Positions 49,801 through 59,089 of a DNA stretch of 64,000 nucleotides are shown piece by piece. The stretch comes from Plumapathes pennacea (Eukaryota; Cnidaria; Anthozoa; Antipatharia; Myriopathidae): assembly GCA_964036295.1 (NCBI GenBank), contig OZ038469.1:2836501-2900500 (forward strand), read 5' to 3'. The translations under genes were made by a program, and so were the position numbers. The notes beneath the pieces were generated by a model that did not search any database, was not told the DNA's origin, and was given only the letters and a program-made list of their open reading frames with translations. Within the stretch, counting starts at the first letter, position 1, and each line of letters opens with the position of its first letter.

Positions 49801-50783
49801 TATGCTCGCCTTTACCTGGCACTCAAAAAGCCATAAATAGCGTTTGGATAACCACCAAATTGTATTGAGTGAAACTTAAACGCGCAAAATATAGAAATAG
49901 AAAGACAGATTAGTCATAATTTCAGTGAGAGAAAATTCACAATGTCTGTATATGAATAGAAAGATTAAAGAGACTTTCTACCAGGTGCTTCATTCTTGTA
50001 AATGTCACAGGACTGGTACAACGCAAGTCAACCACAAATTGGGAAAGCTGAGAAGACAAACGAAGAAATGGGATATTATAATACCCCTTTGTTTCACGGA
50101 GCATGTCCTGTGTGTTATAGGAATGTTGTTACATATCTTTTCGAATAAACACCTGCATGACGCCAGCAGCCACCCGTAAGAAGTTTTCAAAACAATCCCA
50201 ACAAGGAAACGCGTTTAATTCAACAAGGAATTCCATCGAAATGAAATATTCGCCGCGCAGACAGAAGGCAAGAAAGAAATATGACTACAATTGTATTCTC
50301 TGTGTACCATGCAGAATACAAATACCCCCCCCCCCCCTCCCTCCTCTCCCACCTCACTTCACCCCCTTCAGGTACTCCGCGGAACATTTGGTCAGGATGT
50401 GTCGCAAGGCTGTCAAAATCATAATCGTACTTTTCAGGCCAAAATAATGCGATTTTCCATAACCCAAACTTTGTAGCCCGTATTTGTTGTCATATCAAAA
50501 TCACATCATATCCAAGACCACAAGACAAACTATAATCCTACTTTAAACTAAAATGTTTTAAGATGACATGCATCCTCCCCAAACAAATAAAGAAATTAAT
50601 TTTTTTTTTTTTTTGAAACTCTTTATGATTTTGCACTGGAATTTCGAGTAAACGGGACGATTTCGTTACTTTCGACACGAAGGCTTTGGTACTCAACAAG
50701 GACCACACAGAAAACTTACAAAAGCTGTGGAAAAGTAAGTGAAGCGCGACAGCTTGTGAACCTGCTCCCCCAAAAGGCTTCAT
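36731..50783 (-). CDS. Large modular membrane-anchored ECM-type protein (QG-rich, Tg1, SUEL lectin, Asp-rich, WAP, SEA-like, TM)
   Basis: Minus-strand gene: 19 in-phase exons, 49064-47874, 47718-47425, 47111-46467, 45582-45421, 45112-44894, 44521-44135, 43619-43461, 43017-42877, 42318-42160, 41744-41586, 41153-40367, 40180-40014, 39230-39141, 38656-38608, 38464-38402, 38198-38135, 37816-37721, 37483-37286 and 36922-36731. Candidate first exon 50783-50720 (weak signal peptide, AVALHLLFHSF core) fits the phase and gives 1,761 residues. Order: Q/G repeat; degenerate Tg1; SUEL lectin; Asp-rich; Cys module; Tg1; Tg1; WAP; WAP; Cys module x2; Tg1 split by an N/Q/G repeat; basic linker; SEA-like; one TM helix; 70-residue tail ending PCMPEPDGM. 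Stop TAG at 36733. Likely a surface or shed matrix protein; a biomineralisation role is inference. All ectodomain introns up to exon 10 are phase 1, the sign of exon shuffling. Could be two genes, but unbroken phase argues for one. Confidence 0.8.
37721..38464 (-). CDS. Exons: SEA-like domain with GSIKV cleavage-type motif
   Basis: Three small exons (38464-38402, 38198-38135, 37816-37721) encode an alpha/beta unit: LVVHLAGKFEDVKKRLPE, ITLERKYNIPRERVKN, then LSAGSIKVDFEIE. G-S-I-K-V in a hydrophobic strand before an acidic loop is the pattern of SEA autoproteolysis sites (G/S break), and the position next to a membrane helix fits. The next exon completes the domain. Family assignment is by pattern only. 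Confidence 0.65.
37858..38100. mobile_element. Broken family A element
   Basis: Left part (CGAATTCTCCTATC, GAGAATTGATAGCTCAATCA) and a separated end (AACCCTTTGACTCCAAAGAG at about 38055) are split by unrelated sequence. It lies in an intron of the modular gene. Confidence 0.5.
38608..39230 (-). CDS. Exons: polybasic linker of modular protein
   Basis: Two short exons (39230-39141 and 38656-38608) encode a Ser/Lys/Arg-rich linker: NNKKKKDEN, then QKSSRKTKRRRARR just before the SEA-like domain. RRAR and RARR fit the furin-type R-x-K/R-R pattern. The second exon is only 49 bp and is supported by matched phases on both sides. Confidence 0.7.
38753..38778. repeat. Poly-C tract
   Basis: About 25 C in an intron of the modular gene, between the two basic-linker exons. 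Confidence 0.9.
39643..39833. mobile_element. Pogo/Tigger-like MITE
   Basis: ACAGTCAACTCTCTCTGAGC at the left and TTAGAGAGAGTTGACTGTA at the right are inverted ends flanked by TA, with internal CTCTCTAAGGCGGACA repeats. About 190 bp, in an intron of the modular gene. Related fragments: 7030-7095, 26330-26490, 29899-29950, 43769-43862. Confidence 0.8.
40014..41153 (-). CDS. Exons: Tg1 domain split by an Asn/Gln/Gly-rich repeat
   Basis: The exon at 41153-40367 starts ICQKRQRNAIGEYRKKYQ, the first-Cys helix of a thyroglobulin type-1 domain, then runs into about 200 residues of an 11-residue repeat (GQGGQGGRANQ, 33 bp units). After a phase 2 intron, the exon at 40180-40014 supplies the rest of the domain: YIPTCSPEGEFEEIQC, MCWCVDRYG and RPRNC. 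The frame is fixed by both Tg1 halves and by splice phase. Two other minus-strand frames (Lys/Asp-rich and Arg/Ser-rich) are open but do not join the flanking exons as domains. Confidence 0.82.
41586..42318 (-). CDS. Exons: two unnamed six/seven-Cys modules
   Basis: Exons 42318-42160 and 41744-41586 (each 159 bp, phase 1-1) encode paired copies of CPKGxxxxxCLYDxC, then a CP-rich spacer, then NxCxxCxxxFYDxN, then C. Copy 1 has CRMNYCGKCAAEFYDRNGTK and copy 2 has MNPCSGCKPVFYDKNKQ. A third copy is the exon at 45582-45421. The pattern is conserved with the Cys spacing kept, so it is a real disulfide module. I do not recognise a named family with certainty. Confidence 0.75.
42340..42686. mobile_element. 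Two family A elements in opposite orientation (palindrome)
   Basis: About 42340-42510 reads in one orientation (GAGAATTAATAG to TTGATCACTCTTGG) and about 42515-42686 in the other (TTCAGTCTCTCACCAGAGAC to AACTTGGGATTGAAAGG), giving a fold-back of about 345 bp in the intron between a WAP exon and a Cys-module exon. Confidence 0.7.
42877..43619 (-). CDS. Exons: two WAP (four-disulfide core) domains
   Basis: The exon at 43619-43461 (CPRVPADSFSICAQPC, KDCDASKVCCQMPCGKTC) ends in a Pro-rich hinge (KKPTPPPPTG). The exon at 43017-42877 reads CPVMPASNVTCPSKC, then DADCAKDRKCCMIGCGRTC. Both have the CC pair and the C-xxx-C end of WAP domains, a fold often used to inhibit serine proteases or as an antimicrobial. 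The intron between them is phase 1. Confidence 0.88.
43769..43862. repeat. Pogo-like fragment
   Basis: AAGACGGACACCTCTCTTAA and GGAAGTTCACTGTAATA resemble the ends of the element at 39643-39833. Intronic in the modular gene. Confidence 0.5.
44135..45112 (-). CDS. Exons: two thyroglobulin type-1 domains
   Basis: The exon at 45112-44894 is a canonical Tg1: C-E-T-Q-R-R-R helix, FVPQCNPDGSFTAVQC, GKCWCVDEYGRE and final DSC. The exon at 44521-44135 is a longer Tg1: ECQRRRLQTLDVIEGLLEKA, then an unusually long insertion with NSTV and NATR glycosylation sites and basic WFLRKAASLRRKANRLFVP, then TCSPSGSFDEVRC, FCWCVNGKG and PNC. CWCV is the family signature. Tg1 domains commonly inhibit cysteine proteases or bind growth factors; which applies here is unknown. 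Confidence 0.9.
45210..45420. mobile_element. Family A element abutting a splice donor
   Basis: From ATAAACTCCCAAAAGTGATC to GGGAGTGAGAGGGTTAAC. Its right end falls within about 6 bp of the 3' border of the Cys-module exon (45421), so part of the donor GTTTGTTAACCC comes from the element. Confidence 0.75.
45421..45582 (-). CDS. Exon: unnamed Cys module, copy nearest the N-terminus
   Basis: 162 bp, phase 1-1. Pattern: CPKDKPMMANCPAFLC, then KCRGNMNATCRINPCGTC, then APAFYDENAQHVDC. Same Cys spacing as the modules at 42318-42160 and 41744-41586. The NATC site could be glycosylated. Confidence 0.8.
46041..46364. mobile_element. MITE with TAGAGC ends
   Basis: TAGAGCTGTTTTCGGATGAC at the left and GTCATCCGAAAACGGCTCTA at the right are inverted ends; the interior carries several CCAATCA/TGATTGG pieces. 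About 320 bp in the intron before the Asp-rich exon's downstream neighbour. Non-coding. Confidence 0.8.
46467..47111 (-). CDS. Exon: Asp-rich acidic domain of modular protein
   Basis: 645 bp, phase 1-1, open throughout in the frame set by both neighbours. It starts GKQDFYDTIEHYIEFDEDG, passes into long Asp runs (one of about 18 consecutive Asp) broken by Ser-Ile (DDSIDD, DSIVDDDSID), Gly and Asn, and leaves through a basic tail (RHLPHNKHSRPDNQKHRGRP). By count nearly half of the 214 residues are Asp. Such stretches bind calcium weakly and in bulk. It superficially looks like an ATC microsatellite. Splice sites: acceptor ATGAAG/GT and donor CTG/GTAAGT. Translation in vivo is unproven. Confidence 0.78.
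47425..47718 (-). CDS. Exon: SUEL / rhamnose-galactose-binding lectin domain
   Basis: 294 bp, phase 1-1. Signs of a SUEL-type lectin: an N-terminal VCQRRPKVINCG strand, a central Cys (SRSSCGH), then the core CNTTRAVATVRRRCQGKHRC, and the closing LRVKYTC. The family usually binds L-rhamnose or D-galactose in extracellular lectins and latrophilin-like receptors. The YGR and DPC sugar-contact motifs of classical members are not evident, so sugar binding is uncertain. Confidence 0.82.
47874..49064 (-). CDS. Exon: Gln/Gly-rich repeat followed by degenerate Tg1 domain
   Basis: 1191 bp, 2 nt then 396 codons then 1 nt. The true frame is the Q/G frame (repeats such as QGGQQQQGQN and QGGPHQGGQQQ, about 280 residues), because it runs without stop into a Tg1-like unit: RCHQDRVHAISKRH, ATFVPRCDWDGSYMC, then SWV and PQC. 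The CWCV signature is reduced to LSWV, so a disulfide is lost. Other frames (Lys/Glu/Asn-rich, Arg/Pro/Thr-rich) are also open but end outside the exon. Acceptor TGTGCAG/GC; donor AAAA/GTAAGT. Confidence 0.8.
49398..49607. mobile_element. Family A element, best-preserved copy
   Basis: From AACCCTTTCACTCCCAAG to CTTGGGAGTGAAATGGTTAA, about 210 bp with matching inverted ends of about 18 bp. A good reference copy for the family in this window. Confidence 0.85.
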
Positions 50784-50941
50784 AGCTCTGTGTCGGAGCA
50801 GTACACCTGTGTTCCAAAGGTGTCATAGGTGCGAATTCCATTGAAGCCCTAAATTTCTTTTTACCTATCTTTGCAACTCTTAACTGCAATCTTGAGATGT
50901 TTCACATCCGCAAATACTATTTACATTGCTACGGTGTTTTG

Positions 50942-50942
50942 G

Positions 50943-50972
<30 letters not shown>
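50942..50972. repeat. Poly-A tract
   Basis: About 31 A. It could be the tail of an eroded retro-element but no body is recognisable to the left. Confidence 0.8.
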
Positions 50973-50973
<1 letters not shown>

Positions 50974-51400
50974 AGACAAGTAAAAATGTAAACTTTGCCG
51001 AGTAAGCCACTTGACCCACACTGGTGGTTGAATACGCACCCATGCATTGGTAAACAATATTCGCATTATGTCACTATCCGATATACCGTGTAAACTGAAG
51101 AACGCGCGACGGTTAGACTTTTGTTCCTTTCGATTTTCTCGTTCTAGGTGTAATAGCTGTATAATTGAGTATTTTGGTGGCGAAAAACATTCTGGCCTTG
51201 TTCTGTTGACGGGAACAGATGACGCATTCTAACAACAAAAGCACCAGCCCACCTGTTAAATTTGGCACCGAATTCATGCATGAATGCAGTGTGACATCAT
51301 TTACAATTAATCACACCTCAAAACAGTAAGTCCTAAGGCGTCTTGTGCTACATTTCACCCGTACTGCAGACGGAAGCGTTCGAACGCACTGACGCTCAAG

Positions 51401-52213
51401 ATGTCGACTAGCTTAAAGTGCTTCACTTTGTTGATGGGCGATAATTGTCTCCTTAGCAAACAAGAGGGCTTCGCTTTGTCGCGTTCTGTCCGGCGGGAAG
51501 CTTTAACAAGAGTAAGGTGAGTCCGTTGTGATGTAAACTTCAGTTAATTTCTTTTGGTCATTTTGTACTTTTTTCATGGCTAAATTTATCGAGACCACAT
51601 CGCCTTTATATCCACAAGTTGACGAAATCCTATTTTCTAAACTAAGGTTTTAAAACCTTTTTAAATCAAGACTGTTAATTCCTGTTCTGTTCTTTCCTTC
51701 CTCTTAGTTGACATCTCGCCATCGTATCTGGAAATGGCGGATTTGAAACCTCGCATTTGCCCAAACACCAATGATACAACCCCGCTACCTTCTACAGAAG
51801 GATGGAGCTCTGACGGTGGAAAAAAAGAGCCTTGACTTTAGTCGGGTTGATATATTTGCAACTAACACTGTTCTGCCAGGCGAAAGAGAAACAAGCTACA
51901 CAAATCTTGAGCAGGTATGTATGTCATGTGAACATGGCGTTTTTTTCTTCGTATCGACTTATGAACGTCGATTCTTTAGCGCCTAACAGAATATTTTAGA
52001 TTATATCCTGAAAGGGCGCGGCTCTGTGGGAAAATTTCCGCGTTTGATTTTGTCATTTCTTTTATTTATTTATTTTTTTTGCGATTTTGCGTTTTCTTTT
52101 TCCAGTCAAGATATATCTGTCTTTGTTTTTCACAGAATACAATCATGTTAGCAACGCCGCATGCAGCACTGCAAAGGAGAAGACTCCCAAAGGTTTGATG
52201 AGCCAAAAATGAC
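51401..52213 (+). CDS. Doubtful small plus-strand gene, head-to-head with the modular gene
   Basis: ATG at 51401 in good context (AAGATGTCG) opens 37 codons to a donor AGA/GTAAGG (51511). An exon at 51708-51915 has a clear acceptor (TTCCTCTTAG) and donor (CAG/GTATGT). If joined in phase 0, TGA at 51744 stops it, so the second exon would start at ATG 51771 (MIQPRYLLQKDGALTVEKKS). An exon from 52136 (TTTCACAG acceptor) continues in phase and ends at TGA near 52211. The product is not recognised. It may be a non-coding RNA or a UTR-rich gene; confidence is low. Confidence 0.25.
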
Positions 52214-52579
52214 GCCATTATAACAACTGGAAAGTGTAAAATACAGCTGGACAAGATCAAAAAACGGCGCAAGTGTAAACAACGCCAAAGCTATTATGTG
52301 TAATATCATTCCGCAATAGTTCAAAAGACACCCGTCAAGATAATTCTGCTTTTGCTACTGCTAACTTTAATGCCAAGGGCGTGCGAAGCTGTTAAATCCC
52401 TCGTGAGCTTTGTTTCGCATTTTGCCAGCGGGAGATCCTTACTCTCAAACTAGAGCATGCCGCACAGGTGCAGATGTTGGAAACCAATGCAAAAACCTAG
52501 TTTGCCAATGTCAGTGTGAACTTTAAAGTGCTAAGGTTGTGTTACTATGACAACAACTGTGTTGATGTTACTAAAACAA

Positions 52580-54840
52580 CCAACAACTCAGTTGAAGCCG
52601 ATGACGATATTGATACCGACGCGCTAATGCTACTGCTCATTGTACCAACCAAATTCTAAAAGCATTACTGATGATATCAGTGCTAACCACTAGTGCAACG
52701 GGTAGTAATTGGGGGCAATACTATAGGTTCTGATGCTGTTGCGCTACATGGCTAATTCTAACCGCATCCCGCATTACTGGTGACCAAGTGCAAATGCTAA
52801 TAACAATGATGATACTTATATATTTTGGCCGTTGAGCTATAACCATCGGCACCACTGATAGCACCGCCGCTTACAGGTTCACATATTTCATAATATTTGC
52901 GCGTAATGTGATGTCAATTGAGATAATGGTAATCGTTGATGCTGGATAATGTTTCAATGTTCATGGCACTACTAACTCTAACCATAATTCTTTCGTCTTA
53001 TGCTGATTATTTGACCAAATGCTGCTAATGCTAAAACTAATGCCAAAGCTAATGGTGTCTGGAATCTAAGGGCGTTGCAAACTAGCAATCATGCTGGTGA
53101 TAATCATTGATAACAATAATGCTTCTTCTATAATTCAATTCACTGGTGCTAATGTCAAAATTAATGTCAGCGCTAAATGCAACCTTTTTCTCCTTCTTCT
53201 AGCAATCATGCTTGTGATAATGTCATTACTAACATTCACTGATAATAATGCTCTTTCTATAATTCTATCCACTGGTGCTAATGTCAGCATTAATAACGTC
53301 GCGAATGTTATCTTTTTCTCCTTCTTCTAACGATCATGTTGGCGATAATGTCATTACTAACATTATATTACTAATGCTTCCTCTATTATAATTATTCTAT
53401 CCACTACTGAGTGCTAATAATGCTTCTTTTGTAATTATATCTACTGGACGGGTACTAACGTAAGCGCTAATAACGTCGCGAATGTTATCTTTTTCTCCTT
53501 CTACTAAAAATCATGCTGGTGATAATGTCATTACTAACACTATATTACTAATGCTTCCTCTATAACTATTCTATCCACTAGTGCTAACGCCAAAGTTAAT
53601 ATCAGCGCTAATAACGTCACCAATGCAACTTTCCCCTTCTTTTACTAACTATTTATATACGCTGGTGATAATGTCATTACTAATATTACTAATAATGATT
53701 ATTCTATAATTCTATCCACTGGTGCTTATGTCAACGTTGATGTCAGAGGTAATGATGTCACGAACACAATATTTTTTCTGCTCTTCCTCACAATCATTTG
53801 TCTATCAGCACTTCTGTTCCCTACTGATTTAACTTGCTGATCAATGATAATGCTGTGCTAAATTCATAGATCAACTGACGCCAAAACTAATCCTAGTGTT
53901 TTATGTGCTTAATTATCATTCTACTGACCACAATGCTTGTATCAATGCGAACACCACCGCTGGTTAAATGCTGCTGATATTAATGTTAATGCTAGGGTTA
54001 ATGTTGTTGTGATTGCCAGCTAATCTTCTTTTGCTGTCTATAACGCTTGCATGTGTCAATGCCAGTACTAATCAGCTGACCATAATTTAAGTTGGTGCCT
54101 CTTCTCAGGTCAAATGCTGCGAATGTTTTAACATTTACAAATGTTAGGCTAGTGCATTTAATGTCATGTTTGCCAGATTTTCTGCTCCTACTGACTATAA
54201 TGTTTGAGCCTTTGCATGCCAATACTAGTCAATGCTTTAACGCTCGCTGGTGCTGATTCTTACGTCGTCAAATGCTGCTAATGTTAACGTAACTATTAAT
54301 AGTGTTACCTAATGATTACCACCTTCTGCTGACTATAATGCTTAATAATGCTTCTTTTTATGATGCTGCCGATTATGACCTTAAATAATGTTAATGTTAA
54401 TGTTATGTTAATGCTATAGTGCCAATAATGTAATGATTTTCAGTTTTTTCTATGATATCTAATAACTACTATAATGCTTGTATCAATGCCAAAACTAATG
54501 CTAACCTGTGACCATAATGCTTAAGTAATGCTTCTTGTCATCCTGGTACAGCCGATTGTCAGGCAATTGCTTCTAATGCTAATGCTGATGCTAATGCTAA
54601 TAATGTCATGATTCCAGCCTTTTCGGCTGCTAATGTTAATGTGTCAGCTATTCTCCATCGATCTGCTGACTATAATACCGCCCAATACTAAAGCTAATCA
54701 TGATGCTTGTAATGTTGGTACCGATTTTGAGGTCAAACGCTGCTAATGTTAAGTGTTAATGATTGTCAGAAATTCCAGTCCTGTGAACTATAATGCCAAT
54801 GCCAGTGTTAATGAAAATGTCAAAACTGAATAAATTGAAT
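52580..54840. repeat. Degenerate CTAATG-rich tandem-repeat tract
   Basis: Over about 2.2 kb the motifs TAATGCTAATG, GCTAATGTTAATG and TAATGTCA recur at all scales. Longer units of about 120-175 bp repeat at 53085-53700, each with ATCATGCTGGTGATAATGTC and then CTATCCACTGGTGCTAATGTC. No lasting reading frame. It is an old, decayed satellite-like array. Confidence 0.7.
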
Positions 54841-54849
54841 GAAGAGATG

Positions 54850-57800
54850 GTCCAAAAGGAAGTTCCTTTGAAAGGCGAATTATCCCTGATGACCAACGCG
54901 GCGCCTAGATTAATTTGCCCCTGGTGGCTCAGATGGACTCCCCTAGTATTTAATCAAACACTTCTCACCTGCTCCTCCTGCTCCCCGGTGCCCACCCCGT
55001 GAGGAAACCAACACAATGGCGGCCAGAAAGATCTAGAAATTAAAAAACAGAGCGCATCATTACGCCTTGAGTTGGAGAGTCGTGGAAACGAGATCAGGCT
55101 GAGCTTATTTGCCTAGCGTGTTTTACTCCAAGATTCACTTATGGCGATTTGCGATAAATAGACCCTTTCAGCAATAGGTCACGTGACCCAAAATTACCCA
55201 CGTTAATGAAAATGTGTTTAAGAGTACCATAAATAGAAAGATTATCAAAACAAAAAAAAAAACAAAAAAAAAAAAAACATGTAGACTTGCAAAATTTCAG
55301 ATCCACCGCTTTCTTGGATAGGGTCACAAATTAATGCAAGTTTCGTCTCGCAAATGTTTCACGTTTGGCCACTCGACCAAAGTTTGTTTCAAAGTTCTGG
55401 CTGTGCAGACTTACGGCGGTCCGTTTGCCGAGGGTTTTACAGACCTGTCGCGCTGACAGTTACGGCGTAAATTTAAGGACCAAACTTACCAGCAGAAACA
55501 ATGCCTTGGCCTGAAGCATTTTGCTAGAGGTTACCACTTTGAACAGGATCTAAATAAGATAATAAAGGGACATTCTAAGTGAATCAGTGTGGCAGATGAT
55601 AGGTCTGAAAGCTAACCATAACCCACTTCACGCCCGGCCAACATCAAAACACATCATTATTTCTAAAAAAAAAAAAAAAAAAACATAAAAATAAATAAGA
55701 AATAAGAAATAATAACCATATAAAAACGCACAAACATCGATTATATTCTATATAGACTCGAGTGTTTTACTGACCACTCGTAAAATTTATACGAAACTAC
55801 ATCCAGGGCCTGAGTGGCTTCTTTTCCCTATCCTTACTTCCCATTTGCGCGTTTTTTCCAGTAAAACACTTGCGTCTGTATAGGGCTCAATTTTGCTTAG
55901 TTTAAAAGCCTGTAATGGGCACAACGACCTTGGTAAACAAGCGCTAGCAGGTATTTGAAGTCTCTCGAATAAGACTTACGCAAAACGTGACAAGAATTTT
56001 TTTAACGACAACCTGAGAATTCAGTGGAATAAGTTGTCATCTACCCAGTTATTGCCATAATAGCATTCATGGCTTTATAACGTCTCATATTTAGGGTTTT
56101 CAGTTGTTTATAAATTGTCACATATTTGATTGGATTTAAGCTAAGTTCGCACGATCTGAAATCGACCCAGGCCAAGGAGCAGTTCTGGATCGATCTCGAT
56201 TTAAGAAATTTTTCGAAGATGTGAACGCGTGCCAATTCTGGCAGTCTGGCGCAAAAATTTCCTTATTTTTTCTTCTATTATCTAACGTATTTGGAAACCG
56301 AATTTCACACTTTGACTCAAATAATAGTGCTAGGAAGTCCTTCTGTATTTTAATGCACATACCCTGGGTTCCGTTAGCTACATTTTTAAACTATTCAAGC
56401 AACCGATAGTATGATCTATCTTTTTCATCCGTGAAGATTTTCTCTTTCGAGCAAAGGTAAGCGCAACGCCGGTTTCCTCGGCCGTAGATCGTACAGGTTT
56501 CGTTTACTCTGATGGAGGCAAGACCGTTGCTATACTCGAAAACAAATATTGAATCATTCGTCCACATTAACATATCACCACAAATAGCTTGTATTTCTTC
56601 AGTGTGGCACTAAGTACTGCAGAGATACCACTAAGTGCAAACTTGCAATTCAGGTGCAGGTGCTTTTCTACAACGGTGCTTGTGAAAGGTTTGGTGTAAG
56701 AAGACATCCTTTCATACTTACAAAATCGCTATATAACGTCCCCTGCTTTACAAAAATCCTCGGTTTTAAAATAAATTTTAAGTGTCATTCATTAAGCCTT
56801 GCTAAGCCTTTCTGTTTTTCTCTCGATCTTCCCAAAGTTCATCTTCGCAGTTAAAATTAGTCGGTGGTTTTCTACACCTGCCCGCCGCAAAAAAATAACC
56901 TGATTGGTCCGTTAAAACAATAGCAGCGAACTCCATTTAATAAAGTTAATTTGCTTCAGGAGTCCAAGGAAAAATTATAGTTGGGAGAGTGTCATGTGGA
57001 TTTTTACAATGTAAAGCCGCTGTTGTAGAACAACGCAAAAGAAATTATAACGCATTAAGTGTTCTCAAGAATTTCAGAATAGTTTGTCGGTCTTGCTACA
57101 ACGCAAAGCCCATAAAGAGAGCTTGACTTAAATTTGCTTCAGTTAATGAAACTAAGATGTTTTTCCCAGGTAGACTTCAAACTCAAACCAATCTCAAACC
57201 AATTTTTTGCAATTTTTTTTTTTTTTTTTTGACACGCAGTATATATTATTCAGTAGTCCTACTTTTATTGATGTCTCAAGTCGGAAAATGAATAGTTCTC
57301 GTTAACGAACCTTAATATTGGCTTTGGCGACGACTCCGGTTATACTCAGAAAATATGAAAATGATGAGGACCCTACTGCAACAAAGCCATTTTTATGTAA
57401 CGTGCAGCAAATACATATTAAAAGCGAGGATTGTATACAGCTATACAATCGACCTCTACAAATTGAAATAGCTCTAATATGGCAGATTTTTAAACTACAA
57501 CCCTTAAAGTTCTCCATAATTTCTTTAACGGATGCAGGGATGCTGTAAAAAAGAGTACGCGCCTTTATAGAAGACGATCGTTTTGTTTTTCCCGGCTTCC
57601 TTCCTTCCTTCTTTTCTTTCTTTCTCTTTTATTTCTAGTTATTTTTATGAACCCATGGAACGACTGTGGACAGAAAATAGCCACACTGGGAAAAACATCT
57701 TAGTTTAGGAATTTTTATTAATTTAAGGATTGACACAGTTACCTGAGGCAGACGAGGTCGGGCTTTAACTTGTACAAACGCATTTAGGTCAAAGCCGTCA

Positions 57801-58060
57801 TATTTTGCATCAACAGGTAATGTTTAGATTTAATTTAAACCAATCAGATAAAACCCTCGCCAAGCTAATCAAGTTCTTTTTTCTGATAAAGCCACAACCA
57901 CTAATTATCCTCTTTGTTTCAATTTCTTTGCAGTTCGCACTCATTTAGTAAAAGCCATACGACAGGAATCTGACCGCGTTGACTTCTGGATAACTAGGCC
58001 CATGCCCTTTACGCGCGCATTTGAGCCTTGTGAGCCGATCTACATATGCATATATCCATA
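54850..58060. other. Intergenic DNA, no supportable gene
   Basis: A-rich tracts near 55250 and 55665, a diverged palindromic element at 55740-55885 related to 23374-23572, and a poly-T near 57216. Frames of 60-76 codons here have no family match or splice support. Confidence 0.55.
55740..55885. mobile_element. Diverged inverted-repeat element
   Basis: TATAGACTCGAGTGTTTTACT at the left and CCAGTAAAACACTTGCGTCT at the right are inverted; it shares ACGAAACTACATCC-type interior with 23374-23572. Confidence 0.6.
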
Positions 58061-58074
58061 CATAAAGTATCCAA

Positions 58075-59089
58075 TTATTCGTTGCTAAGTCGCTTCAGAC
58101 AAGAAATAAGCTCATCCACGGTGGGCCGATCAGTTGACACTTTGCTGCGATGAATCAGGGCCACGTTGCCATGGCAATCGATGACGAAGTCCCCGCCCAT
58201 TTGGGTGGGGTCATCGTTTTCGTACAGCTCTACCAGCTTCCGGCCTGCGCGCTTTTGTTCGGCGTAGTAAATCAAAGCAGAAGTGTTCCAAACTTCAGCC
58301 ACAGATTTTTTTAGGCCAAATGCCTTGTACAGTTTCCTTTCCGGGTCCACGAACATTTTGAACTGACAATCGGTTTCTTTGAGCCATTTCTTGGCTCCAC
58401 GCTGAGAAAAAAAAAAAGAAAAAAAGCAAGAACCAATTAAAGGAGAAATTAAAATGTAATGCCCAAAAGGGACTTTCACTCTTTTGAAAGACTTTCACGT
58501 CAAACGCTTAATTCCGAAGTTTCGTTTTAAAATATGGGCTTTATTTATGGATCTATGAATTTTTTTTATACATTTTCTTCAGCAACAAGACGACGTACTT
58601 ACGATTTGTGTTGGCACGAGGTCGGAAAGCATTTTAGGCGCGCCTTATCACGATGAAATAGCTCCCAGTTATTTCTATAATCTGACTCACAAGAATGGAA
58701 ATGCGTTTTTGTGAAAATTGAAAAGTTCAAGCTTGAGAGAAGGGCTAACGCTCGGAACAACAGCTCAGACTTCCTGACGGCGTCCAGTTTGATTCACCCA
58801 TCGATCTTTAGTGGATTCATGATAGAGCTTTTTCCATGCCGACCCAGTTAAAACTAGTCCTCCAAAGTTCTATCTCTCCATTGTGAAGAGTTCAAGTTTC
58901 CCTGCACTTGAATCTGATTGTTTTGGCTTGAAGTACCATGTGATTTATGGAGTACCACGTGGTTTATGAAGTAGCACGTGGTATATTGACACAGTACTCC
59001 ACTCACCTCATCTCCAAAGCTGATTACAATCACGTGACCATTCAGCAGCTCCAGATCCTTCCTCCTAGCCTGGACCTGGGCCACATGGT
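58075..59089 (-). CDS. AhpC/TSA-like (peroxiredoxin-like, thioredoxin-fold) protein, 3' end only
   Basis: Two exons, 59089-59007 and 58401-58075, join in phase 0 to give DHVAQVQARRKDLELL, HVIVISFGDE, RGAKKWLKET, then VDPERKLYKAFGL, and QMGGDFVIDCHGNVALIH before the stop. This is the C-terminal two-thirds of an AhpC/TSA-type thioredoxin fold, as in peroxiredoxin-like 2 and bacterial peroxiredoxin-like proteins. The phase (G from an upstream exon completing D before HVAQ) shows that at least one earlier exon exists; it should carry the N-terminal Cys motif and was not found in the window. A short exon at about 58640-58611 (MLSDLVPTQI) could also join the last exon in phase as an alternative start. 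Likely a redox enzyme; substrate unknown. Confidence 0.78.

Noticed and set aside
54793-55002. 69-codon plus-strand frame after the CTAATG tract
   Set aside because: It starts inside the repeat, has no domain and no splice evidence.
58611-58640. Exon MLSDLVPTQI as the normal upstream exon of the redox gene
   Set aside because: The exon ending at 59007 joins 58401 in phase and gives the family-like run VISFGDE-RGAKKW; the short exon is kept only as a possible alternative start.
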